Origin: Metellina segmentata
Lineage: Eukaryota; Arthropoda; Arachnida; Araneae; Tetragnathidae
NCBI GenBank assembly: GCA_947359465.1
Contig: OX375873.1
Coordinates: 72,181,477 to 72,245,476 of the forward strand
Length of the DNA stretch: 64,000 bases
Direction: 5' to 3'
In this document: positions 35,041-46,768 of the stretch, in pieces
Numbering within the stretch: the stretch's first letter is position 1
How the letters are laid out: every line of letters begins with the position of its first letter
The notes under the pieces: model-generated
The model's database searches: none
What the model was told of the DNA's origin: nothing
What the model saw: only the letters and a program-made list of their open reading frames with translations
Made by a program: the position numbers and the translations under genes

Positions 35041-36966
35041 TCTCAATCTCTTGCAGAAATATAAATATTTAATTGAAAAATTACGTATTAAAAAATGAAA
35101 CGTATAATGTATCTATCAAGTGTCAAATTTTCAGCAGATTTCAAAATCCGTTGAAGTTTTTACTCTATCTTTAGCGGTCGGTCTAGGAGATAGAAAAAAT
35201 AAGTAAATAACTCCAGTTAAAATTTATTTTTTTATCGTCTGGTGGAAAATCATTCCTCTGCTCAAAATAAAAACGTAAACGAAAAAAATAAACTTGGAAT
35301 CAGTAATCTTCTATGCTGTTGCATTCAATAATAATTAAATTTCATTAAATTCATTCAAAAATGTACTAGATTAAATTTTAAAATTCGCCGCGACCCAAAA
35401 ATTGCAAAAAATCGGACTACCTTTGTGCCAAATCCCATTACTCTAAGTGACATAGATACGTCAGAACTTTACGTGCAGCAAACAAACAAGCAAACAGACA
35501 AACACTTCCTTTTATAATACAACCTCATGAGACCCCGTTCTCAAAGCATCGTCGCTAACCCCAATAATATATCTAACTATCAGAGAGTTGAAAACAAAAC
35601 TGAACAACAGTATCTTAGAGGTTGACAAGTAAAGTTGAGAGCTTCTTACAAACTGTCGTAGTTATCACGATTCCTTTCCAATAGTGAAGTTAACTGAGTA
35701 AAAATAAAGCTAGCTTTGGTTATTAAGACATTGTGTTCGTTGAGGAAAAAACAACGTAACACTACTCTGAAATTTCGTGACAAGCATAGAATTAATACAT
35801 TTCTCTTCGTGGAATAAAATTGCACTTCAGTTTTCAACGGTTTTAATTAATTCCCTGCTGATAATCGAACTCAAATATACACTCATTTTTTTTTTAAATT
35901 AGCTAACGATTTTTATCATTCCACTTTTATGCATAAAAATAAAGCTTCAGCAAATGAAAATCATGAAACTCTTTTCAAAATGAATAGAGTTTTAATTTCT
36001 TTGGGAAGGAGAATAGTCAATTATGAATTCAATCTGACAAGAGAGCGATTGCACAATAAACATCCTTCTATCGATCACATGTTCTCATGACAGAATTGTG
36101 GCTAGTAAAACAAGCATATTTGCGTGCCAAGCCATGAATGAAGAGCAGCATTAGATAAATTTTTCTTAGATTAAAGGTAATTAATAACTTTAATTAATTA
36201 TCGTGATCCAAAGAAAAATTTCGTGTCAACCGAATCATTATCCATTCTGGATAACTGGGTCAGATCATTAATAACCCTTTCTTCATTACTGGGCATCTTC
36301 ATTAGAGTGAATTTAATTGACCGTCGAAGAAATGGCCAGTGTGAATGAATGGAGACTCTTTAATGTTCTTTCTTTCAATTTATTTAAATTTTGCTTCGGC
36401 GATTGTTCGCTTAGGAGTATCTTCGATGCATTGTTAGTTTCTTTCCTTGTTTGCTTTGGGGTTCTTTCTAAAATTACTTTTACCACGATCTTTTTTTTCT
36501 CTGATTACGTTAAAAAAATCTGTTTTTACAAACTTTCGCATTTAGGTTCATCTTGCCAATCAAACCTTCGCATTTTAGGACCGACACCTGGACAGATGTA
36601 ATGGGATTCACACCTGATGGGAAGTTGTTTCGTAAAGCAAGTTAGTTTTCAAGATGTATTCCAACCATAATAAAATACGTGCCGTGTAGTATGACATGCA
36701 CACAAATCTGCAATTAATGATAGTAGTACAGAAATATAAAAATAAGTTTGTTGATATGTGCATACAGTATTTCAGTACTCCATATTTTAATTTTTAGTTT
36801 TCTAACATTTCTGTGACTGCCTTCGAAAAAGTTTCAAACGAAGGCCCTAGGATCATGTCTTAGAAGAGACAAAGGTTTGTCATTTTCATCTATTAGATAG
36901 ACTTTTTTCAAACATTTGCGCATTTATTTCTCATATTGAAATATTTGTACCAGATATCTATATATA
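35041..36966. other. unassigned stretch
   Basis: No gene recognised. A 94-codon frame on + at 36317-36601 is phenylalanine-, leucine- and cysteine-rich and shows no family motif. Confidence 0.35.
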
Positions 36967-37534
36967 CACAACCCTACGATTATGGACCGGACAGCAAGAT
37001 GTGATGGTATAAGGGAAATAATACATGCTTTAATAGGGGGATAGTCCCCCACGTGCTGCAATTACGCTAGAAACCCTTCTGGGCATACTTTCAACAAGGT
37101 TTTGATACACAGCTATGGGTATTTGTGTCCTTTCCTGCTACAAGAATATCGCCAGCTCGGCTGTAGATTTCGGACGGGGTTCCCTGGTCCGTAAGCGTCG
37201 CTCTAACTCGTCCCACAGATGTTCTATGGGTTCCAATGTCGAGACTATGAGAAGGCCAGGGAAGACGTTTTACATCCACATCTTGATACCACTGCTTGGC
37301 AGAGGTTGCAACATGACATGGAGCGTTGTCGTGTTGGAAATAACATTCGTCCATTCCATAAAATTGACAGAGCGTAGGAAGAATCTGATTGTCCAAAATG
37401 TTCGGGTAGGCGCATGCGTTTAATTTACCAGGAACAACATGCAAAGGTCCCAGGGCATACAACGAAAAACACCTCCAAACAAGTAGTCGAATTTTATGCA
37501 TATACGCTGGCGTCCGGTCCTATGTTATCGGGTA

Positions 37535-37539
<5 letters not shown>
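36967..37539 (-). mobile_element. nTc1, copy 2
   Basis: TIRs are CACAACCCTACGATTATGGA (left) and CTATGTTATCGGGTAGTG (right, diverged). Minus-strand transposase remnant at 37091-37501. The right end runs straight into a (TA)n tract, as expected for a TA-specific insertion into a microsatellite. Confidence 0.85.
37091..37501 (-). pseudogene. Tc1-like transposase C-terminal half (nTc1 copy 2)
   Basis: Reads [40 protein letters not shown], and QFYGMDECYFQHDNAPCHVA with the second catalytic D. The frame is lost at about 37255, where SPDLNPIEH should follow. The DNA-binding half and the first catalytic D are not encoded in the element. Confidence 0.8.

Positions 37540-37615
<76 letters not shown>
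37540..37615. repeat. (TA)n microsatellite
   Basis: Uninterrupted TA repeats immediately beside nTc1 copy 2. The following 'cagtgactgccttc-aaaaagtttcaaacgaaggcc' repeats a phrase found at about 36813. Confidence 0.95.
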
Positions 37616-37616
<1 letters not shown>

Positions 37617-38387
37617 CAGTGACTGCCTTCAAAAAGTTTCAAACGAAGGCCTTAGGATCATGTCTTAGTTATACTATTTTAGTCTGGTCTACCCTTATTT
37701 AATGTTGGAAAGGCAGCAGGTTAGTATCGTTGTTAATTACTTTAGCATTTTTCAAGCAACTATATTATTACCTTCTTGCATGGAGTTCTGACCACAGTTT
37801 CTGACACACTGTTTGATATATTGCTGGGTTCAAAATGTTCTCCACCTCTTTACTGTGTAAGGCGGAGAGATTAATAGTCGACGCTCGTTTTAATATGTGG
37901 TTAGCTCAGCCACCACTACAAACATTAAGTAACAGAATAGTAGTATATATCAGAGATTAACGCCTTTATCTCTCTCTTGCACTGCATTCCAAAAGTCTTG
38001 CTATATTGGCGACTTGATAATTTGATTTTGAACACGCCTTCTTACAAATTTCAGACGGTATTCACAGCAATTGACACGAACTGCAATGGATGGTCAAAAA
38101 CCTTGTGATAGCAAACATTACTCCAATTCTTATCACATCTTCACTTAGTCTTATGAGTCTTCACGCGACGTCGCAAACTCGACTGCTGAGGACACTTCAA
38201 TCCACAATCGCAGTCATATTACATTACCATACATATGCATGTGTGCACCCATGATCTTAATACAGTTCTCATGGTTTAATACAAAAGACAGTCTATCAAT
38301 TAGTGGTAGCATCTATCAAATTCCGTCATTATTGAATTCTGGATGAAGAGTATTCTAGTAAACTTACCTACCATTATAAAAATTTGC
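37616..38387. other. unassigned stretch with local duplication
   Basis: 37616-37665 (gactgccttc-aaaaagtttca then aacgaaggccttaggatcat) duplicates 36812-36860 across the nTc1 copy. Otherwise nothing recognised. Confidence 0.5.
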
Positions 38388-38902
38388 TTAAGGGGGTCCG
38401 GGACACATTTTTTTTAATTAATTTAGAATTTTGAATTTTTTTTACTGATTACCCATTTAACTAATAAACGAAATCACAACACAAAATTTTTCCAAAAGTT
38501 TCCTAAAAATTTTTAATTAAAATTTTTTGAAAAAAAGGGGTCATTTTAAATTGCTAAAACTCAAAATATTCTTGATCAATTTTATATTCCAAATTTCAAC
38601 CTTTAAACTTTATCGGTTTTCGACTTATAGCAATTCGAATGCAGGAAATCTTGAAAAAAATGTATCATGGAGGAGAAAAACGCATTTAAAGTTTTAAAGA
38701 CAGATCTTGTTACCATGACAACAACTGTCAAGAGTGTTAGATTTTAAAAACAACGCACCACAAAAATTACTATATCTCGTAGTTCTAATTAAGATAGAAA
38801 CATGATTTAGACGTCATTTTAAGCAGAAAAACACAGAAAATTTCTTAAAATAATAAAAACAGTTCGATAATTTGACGATTTTTGTGTCCCGGACCCCTTT
38901 AA
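38388..38902. mobile_element. TTAA-flanked non-autonomous element, 515 bp
   Basis: Left end TTAA-GGGGGTCCGGGACAC and right end GTGTCCCGGACCCC-TTTAA form matching TIRs, with TTAA at 38388-38391 and 38899-38902. TTAA duplications are used by piggyBac and some Kolobok-type elements; the G-run start does not decide between them. Interior AT-rich and non-coding. Confidence 0.75.
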
Positions 38903-38984
38903 AATATAATAGTATATGGTATAACCAATCTCAACCATGAAGTATTTTTTGGTAGATAAGGTACATTGTATTTCCCACGTCTTG

Positions 38985-39310
38985 GGGCTAAAAATGAACT
39001 CCTATATTCGGAAGGAAGCGACAGTATCCCGTTCATCGCTTATAAGCAATCGGATGGTTGTAAGTTTGTACACGACTCAACCAAAAACCATCGAACCATA
39101 GTAAATGTACTGATGTTGGCGTGGTGTGAAAGTTTTGAAAGGGGGATGACACCTCAGGTGTTGACCTCGTCATCTGATAATGGCTTAAAACTACAAACTC
39201 TGTTGGCCTCCAATCTTTGAATTCCCTTTGAGATTGATGCCGAACCGACGCCAGAAGCCCTTTGTGTTGCTCCAGAACATTTTAAATTCAACCCTCTACC
39301 AACCTACTTT
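38985..39310 (+). repeat. tRNA-derived SINE family 1
   Basis: 'ttggcgtggtgtgaaagttt', 'caggtgttgacctcgtcatc', 'ttccctttgagattgatgcc', 'cagaagccctttgtgttgct' and 'attcaaccctctaccaac'. The head region is weakly conserved. Confidence 0.65.
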
Positions 39311-40734
39311 CGAAATATTTTAGAGTTTCATTGAAGTATTACAAAAAAATTTAAATTCTCTTTGAATGAATATTCCATTTTTTCGTGGACTTTAAAAGGA
39401 GCGTTAATTGTAATAATATAATTTTTTTAATTCAATGATGCACCTGCATGCAATGATCTGTTGAAGTATTTAAACTACTTTTACATATGTATGCAGTCAA
39501 TAACATCGAACACAATAGCAAGTTTTAAGCAGTTCTCTATTCCTAATCACTTTCTGAGATACCTTTACATCCTTTCAGCACAACGCTTATGATTTTAATC
39601 ACAGGTTCTCTAAACATTTGTCCCATTTCAAAGATTAAAAGCACTCTTGCACTTTGCACGTACAATTACATAAAACTTGTATTTGTTTACTATTTTATTC
39701 CAAAAACATCGAAATAAGCGAGCATCTCTCACCATTAATGTTATCATACTAATTTCTACAATCTAATTTAACAAATTACCACTCTTAACGCACGATTGTG
39801 TAAAATTTGCTTTTTACACCCCCACACTTCGAAATCTGCCTCTGATTACGACATTTTTCCTTCCTTAAAAGTGTATATTACTGGATGGAAAAATTTCCAT
39901 CCATTCCAATTACGCCCATTATTCCAAAGAATTCTAATCATCGTTCAGAGTTGCAAAAATATCTCGACGTACCATCACTCGTTAAGCATCGTCTTAAGAA
40001 ACAGATTAAATGATTTGTTACTTACAAACATTTCTTGAGGTGCGGTAAACTTTTTTTATCTGATACTTTCGTAAAAGTTTATCTCAAAAATTATAGATAG
40101 CTAATGTGATAATTTGATTAAAATGTTGCCTAAAAAGCATTGCCATTAACGGTCAGTAGAAAATTTCTTTTTGAATCTCAGATAAAACTCACTTTGGTGC
40201 CTACCATAAGGCAATGCTTTTTAGTGAGGGAGTACCTTCCTTCCTATTTAGCTATAAAAATGCTTGTTTGTGCTTTACTTATTCATAATCACACATAGTT
40301 GCAGTTAATTGTCCCACTCGCTTCGAATAGAAGCAATTTAATTAATCAAGTTAATTGTTCTTTTTACAGTCGATTAATGTATATCACACACAGTGTGCTG
40401 TTGTGTTTATTCCTTAGCGATAAGAGTGCATTGTTGATCGTGGGATTTAAAAAAACTACTTACATTATCTTCTACGCAAGAGAATGCTTTAAATGATATC
40501 TGCATTTGTTTAGTTTCGAATTGTTTGTTTTTGAAGGCATTGGAAACGCTATAATGTATTAGTTCTCCTAGGGTGTGATCTCGTTAATTTAAATTTTGCA
40601 TTTTTTAGGAATACCTAAAACAATAGATAGTTAAAAGTTTTGCTGGAGTAATTATTTTCTTATCGGATGATGGTGTATTTTTACTGTAGTAAATAAACCA
40701 CGATGTTTTTGGGCTTCCATACTCAAATTAAATA
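39311..40734. other. unassigned AT-rich stretch
   Basis: No gene recognised. Contains the inverted pair listed at 40122-40226. Confidence 0.4.
40122..40226. repeat. imperfect inverted repeat
   Basis: 'gcctaaaaagcattgcc' near 40122 is complementary to 'ggcaatgctttttag' near 40211, with ~72 bp between. Confidence 0.5.
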
Positions 40735-41299
40735 CACTACTCTACAATAATTTACCGGAAGCCAGAGGATTTGCACAAAATCCAACTATTTGTTTGGGGG
40801 TGTTTTTCGTGGTATGGCCTGGGACCTTTTTCATGTGTATCCTGGTAAATTGAACGCCTACGTCTACATGAACATTTTAGACAACCAGGTTCTTCCTACG
40901 CTCAGGACATTTTATGAAATAGATTATTTCCAGGACGACAATGCTCCAGGTCATGTTGCAGCCTCTATCAAGCAGTGGTATCAAGGTATGGATGTAAAAC
41001 GTCTTCCCTGGACTGCACAGAGTCCCGACCTAAGCCCCACAGAATATTTGGGTGACGAGTTCGAGCGACGTTTACGGACCAGGGAACTACGTCCGAAATC
41101 TACAGCTGAGCTGGCGACATTCTTTCAGCAGGAATGGACACAAATACCCATAGCTGTATATCAAATCTTTGTTGAAAGTATGCCCATAAGGGTTGCGAGT
41201 GTAATTGTAGCACGTGGGTGACCATCTCCCTATTAAAGCATGTATTATTTCCCTTATACCATCACATCTTCCTGTCCGGTCCATTATTGTAGGGTAGTG
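40735..41299 (+). mobile_element. nTc1, copy 3 (best preserved)
   Basis: 565 bp between TA at 40733-40734 and 41300-41301. TIRs are CACTACTCTACAATAATTTA and CCATTATTGTAGGGTAGTG. Carries an open transposase C-terminal half. Confidence 0.9.
40790..41221 (+). CDS. Tc1-like transposase, C-terminal half, intact frame
   Basis: 143 codons, uninterrupted. It starts in the VWG..F block (MFGGVFRGMAWDLFHVYPGK), then LNAYVYMNILDNQVLPTL, FQDDNAPGHVAASIKQW with the second catalytic D, MDVKRLPWTAQSPDLSPTEY with the E (34 residues between D and E, so DD34E type), and FERRLRTRELRPKSTAELA. The N-terminal helix-turn-helix and the first catalytic D are absent, so it cannot be a working transposase; a full one would have ~340 residues. 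The ATG is simply the first in the frame and no promoter is evident. Whether any protein is made is unknown. Confidence 0.7.
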   Translation: MFGGVFRGMAWDLFHVYPGKLNAYVYMNILDNQVLPTLRTFYEIDYFQDDNAPGHVAASIKQWYQGMDVKRLPWTAQSPDLSPTEYLGDEFERRLRTRELRPKSTAELATFFQQEWTQIPIAVYQIFVESMPIRVASVIVARG

Positions 41300-41467
41300 T
41301 ATGTAAACATCTCTACATTTTAATTCCACCTTTTATGCATTCAGCGAACACATTCTAAAAGTTATCTTAGATAAATACACAAGTTTCGATTATAATGCCA
41401 GCAAAGATCCAGATTGTCTTGTTTGGCTAACAGCCTTTTCAAAACCTATGCTATTATTCCTCAAGTC

Positions 41468-41689
41468 TTATCCCTCCTGGTGTTCGTCTCAATGGCTATC
41501 TTGTCATTATCAATACAGATCAAATATTGATAAACGAGATATCTCTCGGCATTAAAAGAAAATTCTTTAGATTTCAACTTAGACATCATAAAAAAGTCGA
41601 CGATGTCCCTTGACGAGATTTCTCATCTTGGCAAAATTTGTCAGATCCTGATGGACGAGATATCTCGTCGAAACCATTTAGAGGGTTAA
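41468..41689. repeat. TTAA-associated GAGATATCTC repeat, copy 3
   Basis: Left end TTAT-CCCTCCTGGTGTTCG (41468 on), right end 'accatttagaggg'-TTAA (41686-41689). Units include 'aacgagatatctctcggcat' and 'gatggacgagatatctcgtc'. Directly followed by R3. Confidence 0.72.
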
Positions 41690-41724
41690 GAAATATTTAT
41701 CTATCACTTACATAAAACCTCTAT

Positions 41725-41893
41725 AGGACATTTCTGTCAAGCTGAATATAGGTGGTGTTGTTGCCCTGTAGCGATACTTGTTTCATATACGTATTCTGGA
41801 AATGATGTCAATAGGATTCAATTTCAGCACTTCGACAATAAAATTCCAAAGAACAAATTCCTAATTTGGATAGGATAGTTGATTGGACAAACC
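41725..41893 (+). repeat. dispersed repeat R3, copy 3
   Basis: 'ggacatttctgtcaagctga', 'taggtggtgttgttgcc', 'caatttcagcacttcgacaa' and 'ccaaagaacaaattccta' align with 1290-1475 and 3593-3765. Confidence 0.55.
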
Positions 41894-43211
41894 GAATTCG
41901 ATTTACCGCTAAACGTTACCAAAACAGCGATATACTATATTGTAAATCGACCTCGATATGTTTCATAAGAACCCATTTGGACAACAAAAGTAAAATTTTC
42001 ACGGAATCGTCTGGTTTGTTTTGTTGCACTGAAATTGCACATTTACATCTTACTTTTGTCAATGATGACCCAAAATCTCAGTCGATTTTCTATAGAAGCC
42101 CAAATCTGTTCCTCACTTCAACTTAACTTTTAGTATTCACAAGCGGCTTTACATTTTTCGTGTGTGGCGAGAGTGTCGAAGTACTTTACTTTTTACCACT
42201 TCACTTCCATTTTTCTATTTTTTCTTCTGGTACAAAAGCATAAATGTACTATTTCACAATGGGCACTTTTTATCCGAACTTCCCTCCAAGTGCTTGCTTT
42301 TCTAGATTTCAGCGCTATTTTCAGCCAACTTACGTTTATTTATTCCTACGAAGTTTGAAAAGTGTACATTTGTGCTGTCCTGAGCACGTACAATATAATT
42401 TTTGTACAACATGAAAATCATGAATTACCATCTCTTCTAAAATATGGTGCTTAAAAAATGCATAGGAAATCAAGACATTAATCTTATTTATTTCTTCATT
42501 TCGAAACCAAAACCTGATTCAAATATTTGTATTGATGAAAATGTAAACATGAGTTTTGAAAAAATCTTGAAAAGATCTGTGGAACATTATATGAAGATAC
42601 ACTGCATGTAGGATTTGATTCAATGTTCTTAATAATTTAGAGAATTTGTTTTACTCTTAGACTTCTTTCGAGTTTTTGCTTCTTTAGACAAACCAAATCG
42701 TCCTTCTGTTTCCTCAGTGGGTCATCTGCGTCTTCTAATAGCTTTTTCAGCTGTGTTTGTTTCACTCACTTGTGTTCTTTCATGTTCCGATTACTCATCT
42801 CATTACAGCTTTTGGCGATATTGATTAAAAATGTGTCTATCTTAATATGTGATTGTCTATATTAACTTTTTACTTCTATGGTTCGGAAGAAAATAGCAAG
42901 CTGAAAAAGCTGCAGTGACCCTGAAATTCCAGACAAAATAAACTGGCCAAAATTCATGACGACAGAGCTCAGCGTTCTAGAGTTTTTGCTGCTTTAGACA
43001 AACCAAGTCGCGCAATGGTTTTATACGAAGCTTTGTTTCGTTCTTGAACATCTTTTGGAGCTTTGTCTTTACTTGTGTTTCCTCTTTCGATTCCTCGGCC
43101 CTTGACTACTTTTGAAATTTTGGTTTCTGTATGCTCAATGTTCTATATTAAAGTTTACTTTTATGGTCTTAAATTGCCTGTTGATAGATAAGGTGCCATT
43201 CTGCGATGTTA
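41894..43211. other. unassigned stretch with a diverged duplication
   Basis: 'cttctttcgagtttttgctt..tttagacaaaccaaatcg' near 42661 recurs as 'tagagtttttgctgctttag acaaaccaagtcg' near 42977, followed in both by 'tgtgtttcctc/ttcgattcctc'-like sequence, so a ~315-bp tandem duplication is likely. No gene recognised. Confidence 0.4.
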
Positions 43212-44543
43212 CGAGGGTCATTTTTAAAGTAAGAACCGATTGCGCTTCGCGTCCGCGCATCCTGTCAAGTGACGTCAGTTGAAGATCGGCCACTATTGGC
43301 CAGTCTCTCACTACGTAGCCATTACGTTTTACGTCTCTGCCGGTGTTGGTTGTATGATTATACTGCTTCGTTTGTCGCCATGTCAATCAGTAATCCCGCC
43401 GATTGTGAAGTGCGCTCAGTCATTCGGTTTTCAAATGCAAAAAACTTTTGTCCTGCTGAAATTCACCGGCAGCTTGTTGAAGTTTATGGTGAAGGTGTAA
43501 TGAATGATGGAAATGTGCGTAAATGGTGTAGGCTTTTTAATGAAGGAAGGACAGATGTTCATGATGAAGAACGATCTGGACGGCCTACTGTGATGAATGA
43601 AGACTTGACACAAAAAGTTGATGAGGAAATTCGCCGAAACAGGCGCTTCACTATTGACGAGCTTCATAAGAAATTTCCACAAGTTTCAAGATCAGTAGTT
43701 TATCACATTGTTACTGACAAACTTCACTACAAAAAATGTGTTCGAGATGGGTGCCGAAAATGTTGACAGAAGAACACAAAACAAAGCGAATGGCACATTC
43801 TTTGTCTTTTTTGGAGCGCTATAACAAGGATGGTGACGAGTTGTTGAGTCACATTGTGACCGGTGATGAAACATGGATTGCGTACTACACTGCAGAGAAT
43901 AAACGTCAATCCAGTGAGTGGCATCATTCAAACTCCCCGACGAAACCACGAAAATTCAAACAAGAACCTTCAACAAGGAAAATCATGGCCACGATTTTTT
44001 GGGACAGGAAAGGCATTCTTGTGTTAGACTTTTTGCCAAGAGGAATGACAATAAATGCTGAGAGGTACTGTGAAGCATTATTAAAGCTTAGGTGCGCTAT
44101 TCAAAATCGCCGGCGAGGACTGCTATCCAGCGGCGTCGTTCTGCTTCACGACAATGCTCGGCCTCACGTTGCGGCAAGAACAAAGACGCAACTGGACAAT
44201 TTTCATTGGGAATTACTGGATCATCCGCCATACAGTCCTGACTTAGCACCATCAGACGTTCATCTGTTTCCAAAACTTAAGGAATTTCTTAGTGGAAAAC
44301 TTGAAAAATGATGACATGTTGAAAGAAACTGTTACTAACTGGTTTAACGGTGAGGCGGCAGAGTTCTTTGATGATGGGCTCCAAAAGCTGGTGGCACGAC
44401 TTGACAAATGTTTAAATGCTAATGGTGACTATGTTGAAAAGTGAAAAAATGTTCATATTTTAGTTAGTGATACAATTTACGTTCAAAACTAAAGTTTCTC
44501 TTCCTCTATTACAAAACGGTTCTTACTTAAAAAATGACCCTCG
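43212..44543 (+). mobile_element. mariner element, 1332 bp, structurally complete
   Basis: TIRs CGAGGGTCATTTTTAAAGTA (left) and the complement CGAGGGTCATTTTTTAAGTA (right, reverse complement) extend through AGAACCG with one difference. TA flanks both ends (43210-43211 and 44544-44545). Size and layout are those of an autonomous mariner, but the transposase frame is broken twice. Confidence 0.93.
43380..44444 (+). pseudogene. mariner transposase, two frameshifts
   Basis: Mariner-family transposase that would bind the TIRs and cut and paste at TA. Segment 1 (43380-43733, MSISNPADCEVRSVIRFSN start) holds the two helix-turn-helix motifs, with AEIHRQLVEVYGEG, VRKWCRLFNEGRTDVHDEER, SGRPTV and FTIDELHKKFPQVSRSVVYH. 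A one-base loss in the A-run at about 43731 shifts the frame. Segment 2 (43736-44296) has CSRWVPKMLTEEHK, HIVTGDETWIAYY (first D), VVLLHDNARPHVAARTK (second D) and YSPDLAPSDVHLFPKLK (third D, 34 residues later: DD34D). A second shift at about 44300 moves into NDDMLKETVTNWFNGEAAEF and ends GDYVEK-stop. Length ~350 codons, usual for the family. All three catalytic aspartates survive, so inactivation looks recent. Confidence 0.92.
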
Positions 44544-44545
44544 TA

Positions 44546-44779
44546 GAATTCTGTCCTCGGTTTAAAAGGTTCTGAGTTTAAATCGCAGAAAAGGCCCGGA
44601 TTTTTTATTGATTCGTAATCCATTTCATGCCTACAGTACCGATCTCATATTCATTCGTGTATCGAAACATTAACTTTGAGAGACAAACCAACCGAACTCC
44701 TCTGCATAATAACAGTGACGCAAGCGTTACAGTTTTAAAGTATCAATGTATTGACAAAAATAAACAGTTGTTTCAACTT
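44546..44779. other. unassigned short stretch
   Basis: No supported feature; a B-box-like 'ggttctgagtttaaatcgc' near 44568 may be an old SINE trace. Confidence 0.3.
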
Positions 44780-45024
44780 TAATGTTCCAAGTTGTTTCCT
44801 CCAATATCTCGTCCATCAAGGTCAAATCAATTTTTCTTAATGACAAAATATCTTGTTAACACGAAATCCGATTGAATTTGGAATGACGATGATGATGTTG
44901 CCGTTTTTAAAGGATGACGAGATCAAGATTAGATCAGTTTTTCTATTGACAAGAATTCCATCAAGATCAGGTCACTTTTTTTAACGTCGATATATCTCAT
45001 CGAGACTATTGCCATGTGGGTTAA
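44780..45024. repeat. TTAA-associated GAGATATCTC repeat, copy 4 (diverged)
   Basis: 'aagttgtttcctccaatatctcgtccatcaag', 'gatgacgagatcaagattag', 'catcaagatcaggtcac' and the end 'tcatcgagactattgccatgtggg'-TTAA (45021-45024). Confidence 0.6.
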
Positions 45025-46623
45025 ATGCTTTAAATATTATCAGAATCGAAATAAAAGTTTTATTTGCTTTTACTTGAAAACGAAGAAACTGTAGTTGTTA
45101 TAAAAGTTTACCCAGGTTCACGTAAACATTAATAGTAACAGTAAATTGAGAAAGTTATTTCTTTTTTCACACGAAGTAAATGAATAATTACTTCCGTAAG
45201 TTCTTAATGCGGCGTTTCGTAGGAAATCTTTTTAATGCATAATTTTCTCATCACTTGCAGAGAAAATTTGTAGTCCAATCTTCGTACGGAATTTTAATTT
45301 TAAATTACTTAATGTACCCGTGGTTTCCCTAAAATAGTAATTCGACTAATGAAACTCTCCAAAACTTTCAAAAACGGCTGAACAAAGCACTGCATACTCT
45401 GAAACAACTTTTTTTTTTATAAACTCTTAATGTCTAACACATCCTAGCGTTTCAGATGTAACTAAACCTTAACTACTTCTGAATATTTTTCAGTGGTGGG
45501 TCTTGCACACAGTCTACTTGGAAATAAAAACTTCACCATACGTAAAAAAAAGTTCTTTTCATCTTGAAATTCAAAACATATTCGTCTCAAATCTTTCTCG
45601 AAATTTCTTACACTTGATGGAAATCCATCCTCATTTGAAAACTTCTAGAAGACATTAATTTCAGTTCAATCATTCCGTTGCTTAATAAGGTAGCGAAATC
45701 TATTTTTTCAGAAAATGATAATCTATGTACTTTTAACTCATCCGGTGATTTCTCTTCCCAGAATCCTCCTTCTAACCACGTGACACTTTTCAGTGGGTTT
45801 TTTTTGTTAAAATATGAGATAAGACGGCATATCTGATTTTAATTTTCGTCCAGGTGCCCATGTAAAATATTATCTTATGCAATACACAATTATTGTCTAT
45901 AACTTTGTACGTTTTTTTTTTAATTAATTCAGATTTTTCATACACGCTTAAGTCCATGAAAAATATACTAATTCAACAAAAAGAAACTCCCAGAATGTCT
46001 TTGATTCTGCGAATATTTTTATTGCAATTAATTTTTGTAACTGCCATATGTGTCGGTTTTGTTTCAATGTAATGTACATTTTTAACGGGTATGTAAAATA
46101 TCTAAACTCATCGAAAAAACACAGTGCTTAGTAGAATCCGTATACATTCCCTTAACTATTGAACACTCATAACTAACTATGACAATGACGTATATGTATA
46201 GTAAAGTGACTGTGTTTCAAGTTAAAACCGCTTGCAGTGCCTCTAGTGGTAAAATTAGCGTTAAATAGAAAAGCAGGAATTTTGAAAGAGAACACATGTG
46301 TACACATTTTACTGTCACAATAAACATTTGTATCCAGTACATAGTTTTGGTAGGATGTCTATATAAAATAGTCTATAAATTTTATACTTGCCTTTGTAGA
46401 CAAATTTTACGGACATAACACAAAGAAGAACATACTAATTTTAATTTAGAGGTTACCAAGTCTTTTCTATACCGGCTTCCTATTCAATCGAATTTCTACG
46501 ATGCTGAATGAAATTTGCATTTAACGATTTTTTCCGACTGTTTTCAAACCTTTTAACTGGTACACCCCCTTGTTTGATTAGCATAATTTCAATTCACAAT
46601 TTGCGCTTTTTAAACATGATTCA
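45025..46623. other. unassigned AT-rich stretch
   Basis: No supported feature seen. Confidence 0.4.
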
Positions 46624-46768
46624 GCGTGGAGCGTTGTCGTGTTGGAAATAACATTCGTCCATTCCATAAAATTGTCAGAGCGTAGGAAGAATCTGACTGT
46701 CCAAAATGTTCAGGTTGGCGTATGCGTTTAATTTACCAGAAACAACATGCGAAGGTCCAAGGGCATTT
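46624..46768 (-). mobile_element. nTc1 internal fragment
   Basis: 145 bp matching the middle of the nTc1 copies without TIRs: 'gcgtggagcgttgtcgtgtt', 'gaaataacattcgtccattc', 'gtccaaaatgttcaggttgg'. It shares variants with copy 2 (gtcgtgttggaaataaca; gcgtatgcgtttaatttacc) rather than copies 4 and 5. Confidence 0.75.

Noticed and set aside
34520..35046. Open frames of 100-124 codons on both strands
   Set aside because: They run across the SINE and the palindromic GGTTTGC repeats and mirror each other; no motif.
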